DNA of 64,000 nt, taken from NCBI RefSeq assembly GCF_020171845.1, contig NZ_JAIVAM010000010.1:124001-188000 (forward strand), given 5' to 3'. The notes beneath the pieces are model-generated. The model saw nothing but the letters and a program-made list of their open reading frames with translations. It was not told the origin of the DNA and did not search any database. Position numbers and translations under genes: made by a program. The DNA is from Cytobacillus kochii (GTDB lineage Bacteria > Bacillota > Bacilli > Bacillales > Cytobacillaceae). This document shows, piece after piece, positions 17,587 to 25,621 of this stretch (positions are counted from its first letter, which is position 1; every line of letters begins with the position of its first letter).

Positions 17587-18825
17587 TTAAAAATCATTCT
17601 TATTAATTAAATTCCCATATGCGTCTAGATCAAGTATCTTATATTCCTTAAGGTCCGGTGTGTACATTTTTTCAAGCTCCCCATTTGCGTTATAAGAAAA
17701 ACACGGCTGCACTCTTGTAAATTCCTTATATTTCTTAATCCTTTCTGCGTTAATTTTTCTTCTTTCATGATTTGTAAAGTCTCGCGTGATATTGTTGCCG
17801 GCTGCGCTCAGACTTCTTTTTAAATGCACAACTTCCGCAACTACCAAAACATAAATCTCGTATAGTACAAATGCGGGTATATCAATTCTTTCACCTTTTA
17901 AGAAAGCCACAAAGCCTTTAGTCAGCTCCTCGTCATGTTCCAACGCATCATAAATGAAATCTACTGCAAATTGATGCCTTAAAATCCAATTAGAAAGTAA
18001 TAAGTTTTGATTCTCTAGATGTTTGTCCGAATCTGCCAATGCAAGAAACTCGCTCCACTGAGCTATTTGTTCGGCAATAAACGCACCTCGTCTTGTTGAC
18101 TCCGGTCTTTTCTGTCTATATTTTTCCCACGCGTCAAGTGTCCTTTTTTTAATTCGTTTCTTCATCCTATCAAGGTCATGCGCCTTCATTCCCGCAAATT
18201 CCTCGAAGTCATTCACATCTATATAATCGGAGTCTTTTTTCAACAATCCGGTTGATAAGCCGTCTATAAAATCATTCTGTCTATCTGTTAAAAACTCACT
18301 TCTATTCTCGCGAAACCACTCAATAAACGGATTCTTAACGTAACTATTATCTTGAGAAAAAAAAGATTCGGACACGTCATCGCCTAACAAACCGGTAAAT
18401 TCACCTGTTTTGTCGTATAATGGGCGGTCTAGTGAATCAAAATTAACACTTACAAACACCTTCCCACCAGTTTCCGGATCATACATTCGGCGGGTATTCG
18501 GGTTGGCAACGGCGGGAAGTGCGTGTTCAATTTTGGTAACTATCGCTTTGACAATACGGTTTAGATTTAACCTATCAACTCCTTCTATAACCTCGTTCCA
18601 GTCCGCATCATCAGTTAATACAAAACTATCTAACGCCTCCCAAGCTATTGAGACAGCTGAGTTTAGTAGCTCCTTTTCTTCGAAACTATCCCTACGAGAT
18701 AAAGCTAAAACTAGACTAAAAATCGTTTTTTTCAATTTAGGGTGCTTTGGCACGAGAGTATGTTCTGTGCTACTATTTTTAAGTTCAAAAAGTACTTCTT
18801 CAAATAATTTCTGTTTATTATTCAC
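17587..18825 (-). CDS. Unknown 412-residue early phage protein
   Basis: I start it at the GTG at 18825 because AGGGGG lies six bases upstream; the longer frame adds 45 residues without a site. The protein is mostly helical and charged. Residues about 190-250 (FLTDRQNDFIDGL, then AGMKAHDLDRMKKRIKKRTL) faintly recall the helix-turn-helix of sigma region 4, which would suit a regulator, but this is not firm. It is the largest gene of the early region and lies between the antirepressor and the nuclease-like gene. No family is recognised. Confidence 0.55.
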   Translation of the reverse strand: MNNKQKLFEEVLFELKNSSTEHTLVPKHPKLKKTIFSLVLALSRRDSFEEKELLNSAVSIAWEALDSFVLTDDADWNEVIEGVDRLNLNRIVKAIVTKIEHALPAVANPNTRRMYDPETGGKVFVSVNFDSLDRPLYDKTGEFTGLLGDDVSESFFSQDNSYVKNPFIEWFRENRSEFLTDRQNDFIDGLSTGLLKKDSDYIDVNDFEEFAGMKAHDLDRMKKRIKKRTLDAWEKYRQKRPESTRRGAFIAEQIAQWSEFLALADSDKHLENQNLLLSNWILRHQFAVDFIYDALEHDEELTKGFVAFLKGERIDIPAFVLYEIYVLVVAEVVHLKRSLSAAGNNITRDFTNHERRKINAERIKKYKEFTRVQPCFSYNANGELEKMYTPDLKEYKILDLDAYGNLINKNDF

Positions 18826-18968
18826 GATATTCCCCCTATCGATTAATCTTCGGCTTGCCTTATAACAGGGAACTGGTGTATAATTAAATTGGATAAATAT
18901 AAAATAGTCCACCGTTAACAGGGCTTTAAAAAACAAGCTTGATGTTGGCGCATCAGGCATTTTTCTTT

Positions 18969-19724
18969 TTATAAACAGTCATATAGTGGCTGGATTCCTC
19001 TCTCATTTAGAAATTGGTGGATAAATACTCTTCCTTTCTGCGTCCATTGAGTATGGTGTTTTGCACTCCCGTTTCCTATGGAGATTGTTTTTGATTTTGT
19101 ATATCCTTTGTTTTTATAATCTCTATATAGTAACCACTGTTCCCCACGTCTATATTGAACGCCCTCTTCATGGAGCATCTTATTTAATGCTGCACCACTC
19201 AAACCGTAATCCTCGGCAATTTGAGATATGTTAACCGCATTGTTTGAAGATAAAATCGTGTCGTAATAAGTTACCTTTGGAAGGTCCTCCGAAACTTTAT
19301 GCTCTAGTAGCTCCCTTGCCTTGCGCTCTTCCTTCAAGTTCTCAAGAAGGCCGATCATGAAATCCGGATTACCGATCGCATTATCGAGGACATCTTCCGT
19401 CATGTACGCCCCATGCTTACGTATTGATGGTAGGACTTCATGTGTTACCCAACGCCTAAATTGTTTTGCTTCCGGTTTTCTACTTGAAAGAATTAATGAG
19501 TAGAGACCCGCTTCATTTATAGTGGTCATTGATTGTACCCCGCCAAGGGTCTCAATAGTATTGACCCCCTTTTCGTCTTCGTCTAGTCTACGGAGAGCCA
19601 TTGATGTATTTCCTATGGCTAAGACGTCACAAACATCCTTCGCTATAAACCAAATATTCCCCTCAGAAACTACTGTACGAATCGGGTTTTCCTTATAATT
19701 AAATAGTTTTTGAACTTGTTTCAA
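18969..19724 (-). CDS. Phage antirepressor (Bro-N + KilAC)
   Basis: 251 residues. The N-terminal Bro-N domain (about 1-105) has the family pattern NIWFIAKDVCDVLAIGNTS, INEAGLYSLILSSRKPEAK and FRRWVTHEVLPSIRKHG. The C-terminal ANT/KilAC domain (about 150-245) has ISQIAEDYGLSGAALNKML and QWTQKGRVFIHQFL. Such proteins bind and neutralise the prophage repressor or compete for operators. It is downstream of the repressor-controlled early promoter, with a small XRE gene just upstream. Confidence 0.9.
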   Translation of the reverse strand: MKQVQKLFNYKENPIRTVVSEGNIWFIAKDVCDVLAIGNTSMALRRLDEDEKGVNTIETLGGVQSMTTINEAGLYSLILSSRKPEAKQFRRWVTHEVLPSIRKHGAYMTEDVLDNAIGNPDFMIGLLENLKEERKARELLEHKVSEDLPKVTYYDTILSSNNAVNISQIAEDYGLSGAALNKMLHEEGVQYRRGEQWLLYRDYKNKGYTKSKTISIGNGSAKHHTQWTQKGRVFIHQFLNERGIQPLYDCL

Positions 19725-19736
19725 AATAACTCCCCC

Positions 19737-19955
19737 TTAAATTTTAATTTCATTGATTAATAGATTAATCGCTACAAGTTTTTCTTCCGTCATATTAAAC
19801 GTATACATCACCTTATTTTTCATCCTCTTCGTTACACGCCGATCACCTCCTTCAATTCGTGATATTAACGAATGACTTACACAAAGCTTTGACGCAAATT
19901 CCCGTATAGTAAGTTTATTTGAAGTTCTAATTATACGAAGTGTTTCACCATCCAC
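19737..19955 (-). CDS. Small XRE-family HTH protein
   Basis: I start it at the GTG at 19955, seven bases behind AAGGGAGG, giving 72 residues. It is essentially one HTH: LTIREFASKLCVSHSLISRI with EGGDRRVTKRMKNKV. It overlaps nothing in this form and lies 12 bases before the antirepressor, so both are probably co-transcribed. A Cro-like or excisionase-like role in the lytic switch is possible. Confidence 0.7.
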   Translation of the reverse strand: MDGETLRIIRTSNKLTIREFASKLCVSHSLISRIEGGDRRVTKRMKNKVMYTFNMTEEKLVAINLLINEIKI

Positions 19956-19968
19956 AATGTAGCCTCCC

Positions 19969-20424
19969 TTACGCAAACGTGATTTCAACTTTCAATATTC
20001 TTCCATGCTCGTCTTTTTTAGCGTACACATTATAAATACCGTCACCGTATGCCGTGTTAAGTCCCAGTGAATAACCATTTAATATTTGAGCAGTTCCCTT
20101 CTCCTTAGTAGCCTCATAGATTTGTTCACACTTATCGTTTACCGCCTCCTTCACATAGGAAGGGTCAGAAATCATTAACATGCCACTATCGACGCCGACA
20201 GCACCAATATGCTCAACGTCGACATTTTCATTTCGGTAATAATTAAACCAATAGTCTAGCTTCTCAACGAGGTTAGTCTCTTTAGTAACTCGACGCAATT
20301 CGTAGTCTTCGCCAAGTTCCATGATAATCGCTACCCTTTCTGGACACTGCAACTTGTCTAATATTAGAAAATCAACCGCTTCCTCTGTTTTCACATTTAC
20401 AACTTCATAATATCGTTTTACCAT
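19969..20424 (-). CDS. Hypothetical early phage protein
   Basis: 151 residues starting MVKRYYEVVNVKTEEAVDFL, ATG at 20424 with GAGGAAG upstream. The middle contains VGVDSGMLMISDPSYV and the C-terminal part GLNTAYGDGIYNVYAKKDEH and ILKVEITFA. This SGMLMISDP...GDGxYxVY pattern is known from DUF4241-like/uncharacterised bacterial proteins, including immunity-like ones; I do not assign a function. Confidence 0.6.
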   Translation of the reverse strand: MVKRYYEVVNVKTEEAVDFLILDKLQCPERVAIIMELGEDYELRRVTKETNLVEKLDYWFNYYRNENVDVEHIGAVGVDSGMLMISDPSYVKEAVNDKCEQIYEATKEKGTAQILNGYSLGLNTAYGDGIYNVYAKKDEHGRILKVEITFA

Positions 20425-20707
20425 TTTTATCTTCCTCTCTAAATTTTCCTTATTTGGTTACTTTTCTTACCGCGTTTATCCTTATATAAGAATATAATGC
20501 CGTTATCTATAAATCCGGACGAGCTAATTCAATATTTTCACCACCTTTAATAAAATCCTCCCAATTAATAATAAGCGTGAGATTAGGTTTTCGGACGTTA
20601 CTTCTTGCTAAAGTTTATAAACCTTATACAAGATAATAGGCATTAACACGTAAATCCGCGCAGTGTAATTTTTCATGTCGACTGATAAACTGTGATCTAA
20701 CAGCTTT
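20425..20707. other. Non-coding gap with one copy of a 27-bp direct repeat
   Basis: No convincing gene. It contains the first copy of a 27-bp exact repeat (20567-20593) whose second copy lies at 20985-21011. Otherwise AT-rich sequence. Confidence 0.5.
20567..20593. repeat. 27-bp direct repeat, copy 1
   Basis: The sequence starts AATAATAAGCGTGAGATTAG and is identical over 27 bases to 20985-21011. Both copies are followed by CGxAC-type sequence and lie in gaps between early genes. Confidence 0.85.
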
Positions 20708-20893
20708 TTACTCATATTTTTTTTGATAAAAGCCGCTGATTCCAAAATATTTTCGTATTCTATCCCGCCCAACTCTTAGCGACTTTTTGGATTTCGGACG
20801 TTTTTCCCTCACCCATATGACGCCTGCGTTTAAACTTTCGGACATTTTTCCTGTATAAGCAAAGATACATTTATAACACCTAATTTCGCGCAA
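20708..20893 (-). CDS. Possible 61-residue Cys-motif protein
   Basis: The frame starts at a TTG (20893) with MREIRCYKCIFAY and is basic throughout (REKRPKSKKSLRVGRDRIRK). A CxxC pair near the N-terminus recalls small Com-like zinc-binding phage proteins, but only one CxxC is present. AAGGAGG lies 18 bases upstream of the TTG, which is too far for an ideal site. Weak call: it may be a real small gene or chance. Confidence 0.35.
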   Translation of the reverse strand: MREIRCYKCIFAYTGKMSESLNAGVIWVREKRPKSKKSLRVGRDRIRKYFGISGFYQKKYE

Positions 20894-21265
20894 TAAATTT
20901 TATAATACTTTCCTCCTTACTTTAAATAACGATTTTAGCTCGAATTTCTAACATAAAAACTGCGAACTATTTGCACCTTCACTAAATAATAAGCGTGAGA
21001 TTAGGTTTTCGCGCACTCCTCATGTAATAATACCCGCGAGTTTTTACTTTCGCGCAAAAATTCCTCCCTTAATTAGTAAGACGCGCTAACTTTTCTTTCC
21101 GCGCATCCTTAATTGATATAATGCAATTCACGATAATTTCTGACATAAAACCGTAAACTTTTTTCGTCTTTCATTTTAAATAACGGATAGCATCCGCAAA
21201 GTGGATGTTTTTTTATTTCCGACATTCATAAGTAGGTACAAACAGAAATCCAAACCCGCGCACTT
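20894..21265. other. Non-coding gap with repeated regulatory-looking segments
   Basis: 372 bases with no gene that I can support. It carries the second 27-bp repeat and two of three diverged copies of a roughly 30-bp element (20943-20973 and 21137-21166) with core ACATAAAA and a CCG/CTG-AAACT block. Similar AAATAACG blocks follow each copy. Confidence 0.5.
20985..21011. repeat. 27-bp direct repeat, copy 2
   Basis: Identical to 20567-20593 over 27 bases, 418 bases away, same orientation. It lies just beyond one copy of the ACATAAAA element. Confidence 0.85.
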
Positions 21266-21871
21266 TTACGCAAAAAAATCAGGATATTCCGTCCTGACCT
21301 CCGGCTTCACCGCGTCCATTGACTCTAGCGTGTCGCGTAGAATGTCCGATTCCCTAAACGCCACATCTCTTTGTGCTTCGGCTTGTTTACGGGCTTCCTT
21401 AGCCTCTTCCGTTTGTCGCTCAAGTTCACTAACACGTTCTTTGTAGCGTTTAAGTTTATCGATGTCCCCCGCAAGCACCTCCGCTTTAGCTTGTGCTTTA
21501 GCTGGAGTTGATTCTGCGGAAGGTTTAGCGATTTCATATTGTAATCCTTTTGATGCGTTCTGAAAGTTTTCTATCTCTGTTTGGTCGTTCAATCGTTGAA
21601 CTAGCAAAAAACTATTAATGTAATTGTATACGGAGGTTTTTCGGTACCCCATAGACCGGTACCACTTCTCGAATATTCCGTTATATTGATTATTACCTGC
21701 TAGCTTTTCCTGAGCTTCCCTCAACTCTTTCCCAAGTCGTTGACCGGCGTCTAATATAATTTCCTTCATATTCTCTTCTTTTTGTTGTAGAAATTCAGCA
21801 GTATCTTCATCGACCTCTGTGTAGTCAAATGCTGATAGCCCCGCAGTCCCACCACCTTTTATTTCGTTCAT
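21266..21871 (-). CDS. DUF3102-like coiled-coil early protein
   Basis: 201 residues. Residues 15-90 show the pattern FDYTEVDEDTAEFLQQKEEN, LGKELREAQEKLAGN and GIFEKWYRSMGYRKTSVYNY, typical of DUF3102-type proteins of phages and plasmids (a DNA-partition or replication-associated family). Residues 130-185 form a coiled coil (KRYKERVSELERQTEEAKEA). ATG at 21871 with GGGAGGAAT upstream. Exact role unknown. Confidence 0.7.
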   Translation of the reverse strand: MNEIKGGGTAGLSAFDYTEVDEDTAEFLQQKEENMKEIILDAGQRLGKELREAQEKLAGNNQYNGIFEKWYRSMGYRKTSVYNYINSFLLVQRLNDQTEIENFQNASKGLQYEIAKPSAESTPAKAQAKAEVLAGDIDKLKRYKERVSELERQTEEAKEARKQAEAQRDVAFRESDILRDTLESMDAVKPEVRTEYPDFFA

Positions 21872-22087
21872 TTTAATTCCTCCCTATTTGCGTAAGTTAT
21901 ATATCGCGTTGTGTAGATTTGTTTGCGTAAATAATACCTCTTATTAGATAAGATGCAGCATCGTTTAATTTCTGACATAAAAACCGCAAAACTTTTTCGC
22001 TTTCATAAGGAGATACATACGGAATATAATTTCCGAACAACTCTCACTTTACTAATAGACCATTTTCACTTGTTTGTGGACCAACGA

Positions 22088-22117
22088 CAAAAAAAGCCCG
22101 ACTATAAAAGTCGAGCC
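22088..22117 (-). terminator. Terminator after the small-gene early operon
   Basis: On the minus strand GCTCGACT, a five-base loop and AGTCGGGC are followed by seven T. It closes the operon that runs left from the early promoter at about 23.45 kb. Confidence 0.8.
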
Positions 22118-22134
22118 CCTATGACGAAGGAGAA

Positions 22135-22200
22135 TCAGAACACAACGACGATATCTGCCACTATCACCGCTCCATTGAGAGCCTGCTCCCGTCTGCTCAT
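22135..22200 (-). CDS. Possible 21-residue hydrophobic microprotein
   Basis: The frame ATG (22200) to TGA encodes a charged start (MSRREQALNG) and a hydrophobic end (AVIVADIVVVF). AGGAGG lies about four bases before the ATG. It sits at the end of the early operon before the terminator. It could be a small membrane peptide or chance. Confidence 0.3.
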   Translation of the reverse strand: MSRREQALNGAVIVADIVVVF

Positions 22201-22233
22201 GCGGCCTCCTAAACCGCACGAACGTTGTTTTAT

Positions 22234-22470
22234 TTAAATTTCTGCCAGTAAATCGATAAGCACTTCTGGGTCATGACGCATATACTCTTCGCCGCCGTTA
22301 TCCAGGTCAACCGTGACCACGCCTTGCTTGTCCGAAATTATTGCATTATAAAGTCCGATTTCGCTGTTGCCTGCAACGAAAACTTTACCGTTGGGAAATA
22401 AGATGCCAGCCTCATTGTCCCTTTTATCTACCTTCCCACCATAAACATATTGTACTATAACTTTCTTCAT
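22234..22470 (-). CDS. Small early protein, paralogue pair A (second copy)
   Basis: 78 residues (MKKVIVQYVYGGKVDKRDNE). The block GILFPNGKVFVAGNSEIGLY matches GILFENGKVLAVDDIGGINI of the neighbouring gene, and both end in a DPEVLIDLL/DRDLLISLI helix. The two genes overlap by four bases and appear to be tandem duplicates. No known family is recognised; a small beta-rich domain is likely. Confidence 0.65.
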   Translation of the reverse strand: MKKVIVQYVYGGKVDKRDNEAGILFPNGKVFVAGNSEIGLYNAIISDKQGVVTVDLDNGGEEYMRHDPEVLIDLLAEI

Positions 22471-22718
22471 CGTAAATCCCCTCCGTCATTAATTATCAAA
22501 CTAATAAGTAAATCGCGATCATAATCTATCGCTTTGCTTTCCTCGACAACCGCCAATTTGTCGCCTTTTAATTCCACTAATTCATAGATGTTGATACCGC
22601 CAATATCATCAACAGCTAACACTTTTCCGTTTTCAAAAAGGATACCTTTTTCGCGATATTCAAAACCCTCGGGTGTCCACCTATCGGAAAGAAACTCGAT
22701 ATCAACACGCTTGTTCAT
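22467..22718 (-). CDS. Small early protein, paralogue pair A (first copy)
   Basis: 83 residues (MNKRVDIEFLSDRWTPEGFE). It shares the GILF-NGKV block and the C-terminal helix with the next gene downstream. Start and stop codons overlap those of both neighbours by four bases, showing a translationally coupled operon. Function unknown. Confidence 0.65.
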   Translation of the reverse strand: MNKRVDIEFLSDRWTPEGFEYREKGILFENGKVLAVDDIGGINIYELVELKGDKLAVVEESKAIDYDRDLLISLIINDGGDLR

Positions 22719-23011
22719 CGTGCATATCTCCGAATAACATCCACAAACTTAGCGTTAAGCAGCCAGTTTAAATCCTCATCGCTCAGATCGCCTTCAATGC
22801 CACATCTAAAAATTCGACATTTCCATAGGTCCAAATCGTAGTCAGTTTCCGCAAGTGGTTGAAGCATTACTCGGAATGTTAATTCATCATAACCTTTATA
22901 TTCTGCCGTTATATCCTCAGCGAATAGACAAGTTTCCGGCTCGATAACTGGTTCGCCAAATTCCGGGTCAACCGAGTCAATAAAACGCACAGTTTTACGT
23001 TTGATTTTCAT
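22715..23011 (-). CDS. Small early protein, paralogue pair B (second copy)
   Basis: 98 residues. It ends LSDEDLNWLLNAKFVDVIRR, closely like LTDGELEWLSTASFIEVVER of the gene upstream, and both share a VRFIDS/VTFIDS start and an EDITAEYKG/ERITAENEG middle. A tandem duplication is clear. Rich in Asp and Glu; such small acidic phage proteins can be inhibitors or DNA mimics, but this is speculation. Confidence 0.65.
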   Translation of the reverse strand: MKIKRKTVRFIDSVDPEFGEPVIEPETCLFAEDITAEYKGYDELTFRVMLQPLAETDYDLDLWKCRIFRCGIEGDLSDEDLNWLLNAKFVDVIRRYAR

Positions 23012-23304
23012 TATACGTCCCCCCCAATTGTTTTTGCATATCGTTCTACCACTTCTATAAAGCTAGCTGTAGATAACCACTCTAGCTCACCGTCAGTTAG
23101 GTCGCGCCCAAAATAACACTCAAAGACACGAGCACTGTCGACGTTTACCTCTTGCTCTATAGATTCCTTTGCTACTGTAAAGCTGACGGACCCAGCACCT
23201 TCATTCTCCGCCGTGATCCTTTCGCTAATGATGGCGACATTTTGAATTGCCAGTTCACTAAATGAATCAATGAAAGTTACATCATCACGCCTAATCATTG
23301 TCAC
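23011..23304 (-). CDS. Small early protein, paralogue pair B (first copy)
   Basis: 97 residues from a GTG at 23304 (or the ATG at 23298). It shares start, middle and C-terminal helix with the gene downstream, with which it overlaps by one base. Its start overlaps the end of a 29-residue membrane microprotein gene. Acidic; no family recognised. Confidence 0.6.
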   Translation of the reverse strand: MTMIRRDDVTFIDSFSELAIQNVAIISERITAENEGAGSVSFTVAKESIEQEVNVDSARVFECYFGRDLTDGELEWLSTASFIEVVERYAKTIGGDV

Positions 23305-23380
23305 TCACCACCCATCCGATAAATGCTGCAGATACAATTCCAGCCCATGCGAACCATAAATAAGCGAATAATACGCCCAT
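23291..23380 (-). CDS. 29-residue membrane microprotein, first gene of the early operon
   Basis: MGVLFAYLWFAWAG followed by IVSAAFIGWVVSDND: a single hydrophobic helix of about 24 residues. The ATG at 23380 has ATGGAGGT about eight bases upstream, and the end overlaps the next gene. It is the first cistron after the leftward early promoter. Function unknown. Confidence 0.55.
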   Translation of the reverse strand: MGVLFAYLWFAWAGIVSAAFIGWVVSDND

Positions 23381-23431
23381 TCCAATAACCTCCATAATCA
23401 ACATTTTATTATTTGTGGTGTTTGTTTTGCA

Positions 23432-23496
23432 CACTATAGTGTTTAACTTGTAATTCAAATATATACACTACAGTGTTAATTGTCAACACTATATTG
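23432..23496. promoter_or_regulatory. Three operator palindromes between divergent promoters
   Basis: Three related 12-mers lie at 23432-23443 (ACACTATAGTGT, a perfect palindrome), 23464-23475 (ACACTACAGTGT) and 23485-23496 (ACACTATATTGT). The spacing is 32 and 21 bases. A perfect -35 for leftward transcription (TTGACA on the minus strand, 23480-23485) lies between the last two, and the third overlaps the -35 of the repressor promoter. This is a lambda-like lysis/lysogeny control region. Confidence 0.8.
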
Positions 23497-23521
23497 TTAA
23501 AAAAGTTAAATTAATTTATAA
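23493..23521 (+). promoter_or_regulatory. Promoter of the repressor gene
   Basis: TTGTTA at 23493-23498 and TATAAA at 23516-23521 with a 17-base spacer. The -35 overlaps operator 3, so the repressor could control its own gene. Confidence 0.65.
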
Positions 23522-23545
23522 TATGTATATTGGGGAGGTGATTGA

Positions 23546-23764
23546 GTGATTAAAATTCACTTATCGCGAATAATGGGAGAGCAAAAGTTAAAGATATCCG
23601 ACGTCGCATCAATGACCGGATTACACAGAAATGGAATTACGAAGTTATATAACGAGGAAACAGACGGCATAAAGTTCGAAACATTAGAGAAGTTATGTAC
23701 TGCTTTAAATTGTGATATTAGTGATTTGTTAGAAATAAAGAACGAAGAAAAGCCCCCGAAATAA
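23546..23764 (+). CDS. Prophage repressor, XRE/CI-type (HTH only)
   Basis: 72 residues from a GTG at 23546 behind GGGGAGG. It is an XRE HTH close to the YozG/Cro family: LKISDVASMTGLHRNGITKL and ETLEKLCTALNCDISDLLEI. There is no C-terminal peptidase domain, so induction would not be by RecA-driven self-cleavage; the antirepressor at 18969-19724 is a likely alternative. It is the only early-region gene on the plus strand and faces the operators. Confidence 0.85.
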   Translation: MIKIHLSRIMGEQKLKISDVASMTGLHRNGITKLYNEETDGIKFETLEKLCTALNCDISDLLEIKNEEKPPK

Positions 23765-23784
23765 ATAATCGGAGGCTATTTTTA
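23751..23784 (+). terminator. Terminator of the repressor gene
   Basis: AGCCCCCGA, a nine-base loop and TCGGAGGCT, followed by ATTTTT. It overlaps the last codons of the repressor gene. Confidence 0.75.
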
Positions 23785-23845
23785 TAAGTGTTTACGCAAA
23801 TCATTTGCTTTTTCCTCTTTATTAAATGTAAATAACTTGTTGTAA

Positions 23846-24895
23846 TTAAAATAACTTTTTTCTACTAATTTTTTTATTTACATTACTAGTTCTGAATATA
23901 TTTTCAACTGGTGACGCTCTTTTGTGGATTTCATTTATTTCATTATCAGCGTATCTCACGTATCTATTAGTCATCGTCATGTCGGAGTGCCCAAGTATTC
24001 GCATTAAACTAAACGCATCGCCACCCGATCGCAAGTATTTTACCGCAAAGTAATGCCTGAAGGTATGCGGACTACATCTTGCAACGGTAATACCCGCTTT
24101 CTTACCATAGTCTCTTAGCGTTTTCGCAAAGCTATCGGCATGGAACTGTTCTCCATATTGATTAAGGAATAAGTAATCTTCTTCACTAATGTTTATATAA
24201 TCTAACAGGTTTTCTAACTCATTTTGCGTTTTCTTACTTATCGGCAAGACTCTGAGAGATCGATTTTTTGTTATCCTCCCCGGTAAAACAATTTGGCTAA
24301 GCTTAAAATCCACGTCTTGAACCTTAATATTTACCAATTCGCTGATGCGGACACCGGTGTCAATCAGAACCAGCATCATCACATAGTTCCTAAAACCAGT
24401 AAACATGCGGATATTCGGCTCTTTAAGTAACCTTTCTATATCGCTATCAGTGAAAACCTCAAATGTGTCATTTTCCTCTTTAAGATTCTTTACGTTAGAC
24501 ATTGGATTGGAGCTTATTAATCTATTATTGTAGGTCCAGTTAAAAAACACCCTCATATTTCGAATAATATTATTAATAGTCCTGATTGATAGCCCTTTCC
24601 CAATTCCCGTAGATGCTAAGTGTTCATGATCATCCCACTTTTCCTTTTTACTCTTCATAAAAATAAGATACTCCTTAATCACTGCCTCTTCTACTCGCTG
24701 ATTACCGTGTTCTTCAAACCACAGATAAAAGTGATGTAATGTTTGTTTATATGTTTTGATTGTCTTAATTGATCGATTTTCGAATTCTTTTGCTTCTATA
24801 AATTTAATTATTAATTCTTCCAGATTTACTTTTTCACTCACTCTCCGTTTCCTAAAATTCATTCTTCGCTTATTAGCAAATTGACCTCTCGCCAT
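23846..24895 (-). CDS. Tyrosine recombinase 2 (phage integrase family)
   Basis: About 349 residues from the ATG at 24895 (AAAGGG upstream). The N-terminal core-binding domain holds IKTYKQTLHHFYLWFEEHGN. Catalytic residues are visible: Arg in DTGVRISELVNI, Lys in the beta hairpin after LPGRITKNRSLRVL, HTFRHYFAVKYL, GHSDMTMTNRYVRY with the Tyr nucleophile. It sits between the repressor and YolD genes, so by position it is the lysogeny-module integrase, yet another integrase lies nearer the host junction. The two are related but clearly distinct. Confidence 0.9.
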   Translation of the reverse strand: MARGQFANKRRMNFRKRRVSEKVNLEELIIKFIEAKEFENRSIKTIKTYKQTLHHFYLWFEEHGNQRVEEAVIKEYLIFMKSKKEKWDDHEHLASTGIGKGLSIRTINNIIRNMRVFFNWTYNNRLISSNPMSNVKNLKEENDTFEVFTDSDIERLLKEPNIRMFTGFRNYVMMLVLIDTGVRISELVNIKVQDVDFKLSQIVLPGRITKNRSLRVLPISKKTQNELENLLDYINISEEDYLFLNQYGEQFHADSFAKTLRDYGKKAGITVARCSPHTFRHYFAVKYLRSGGDAFSLMRILGHSDMTMTNRYVRYADNEINEIHKRASPVENIFRTSNVNKKISRKKLF

Positions 24896-24944
24896 ACTCA
24901 ACACCCTTTTTCATTTTCCATAATCATAACACTTTGTTTCAACG

Positions 24945-24970
24945 AGTAAAAAGGGCATCAGCCCTACAGC
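24945..24970 (-). terminator. Terminator after the YolD-like gene
   Basis: On the minus strand AGGGC, TGAT loop region and GCCCT are followed by five T. Short but clean hairpin. Confidence 0.6.
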
Positions 24971-25079
24971 CGCAAGGTATTAAGCGTTTTTGTTTTTCGT
25001 CTTTAAATTGCGTTTTTATCGTTAATCTCACAAAAATATTCGTTTCGTAAATCGTCTCTGTTTACGTTCTTGAACAAAG

Positions 25080-25412
25080 TTAATCCATAATCTCAACGCC
25101 AATCACGTCCGATAAATTTACGCGTACAAAATCATGCATCAGTGTTTCTATGCGCAATTGTTGCTTAACTACATCACAATAATGTACACGCCCGATCGTG
25201 TCTTTGAGATGACCGCCGATCCACAATGTAAGGCGGACCGGCATATTAAACTCCATGGCATAAGCTATTCTTTCGTCAAACTCTACCCGTTGATATTCGT
25301 CGATTAGTGGTTTTTCACATTTGTTCATTTCATCAGGAATCTTATTTAGTTCTGTTACATGCTCCGGCATAAAGAATCCGTGCCATTTTTGCAGGCCTCT
25401 ATCGCGTATCAT
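25080..25412 (-). CDS. YolD-like family protein
   Basis: 110 residues from ATG 25412 (GGGGG upstream). It shows the YolD-like pattern: RDRGLQKWHGFFMPEHVTEL, DEYQRVEFDERIAYAMEFN and LWIGGHLKDTIGRVHYCD. In Bacillus such proteins accompany Y-family polymerases (UvrX/YqjW) in SOS-induced operons. No polymerase gene is next to it here, so it stands alone. Confidence 0.85.
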   Translation of the reverse strand: MIRDRGLQKWHGFFMPEHVTELNKIPDEMNKCEKPLIDEYQRVEFDERIAYAMEFNMPVRLTLWIGGHLKDTIGRVHYCDVVKQQLRIETLMHDFVRVNLSDVIGVEIMD

Positions 25413-25621
25413 AAAGTTAGTCGCCCCCAATTTTTCGCTTTAACTAATTATAAACGAACAAACGTTCTATTTAAAGTTACAAAAATACCCACTTAAAGAG
25501 TTGATTTTTATTTATCTTGAATTATTTACTATTAATCAAATCAAAAAATTTTAGATAAAAAGGACTAATTTACTAGGTGTAGAAATATATAATTACTAGA
25601 TTTCAATAGGAGGGTTGTCAA

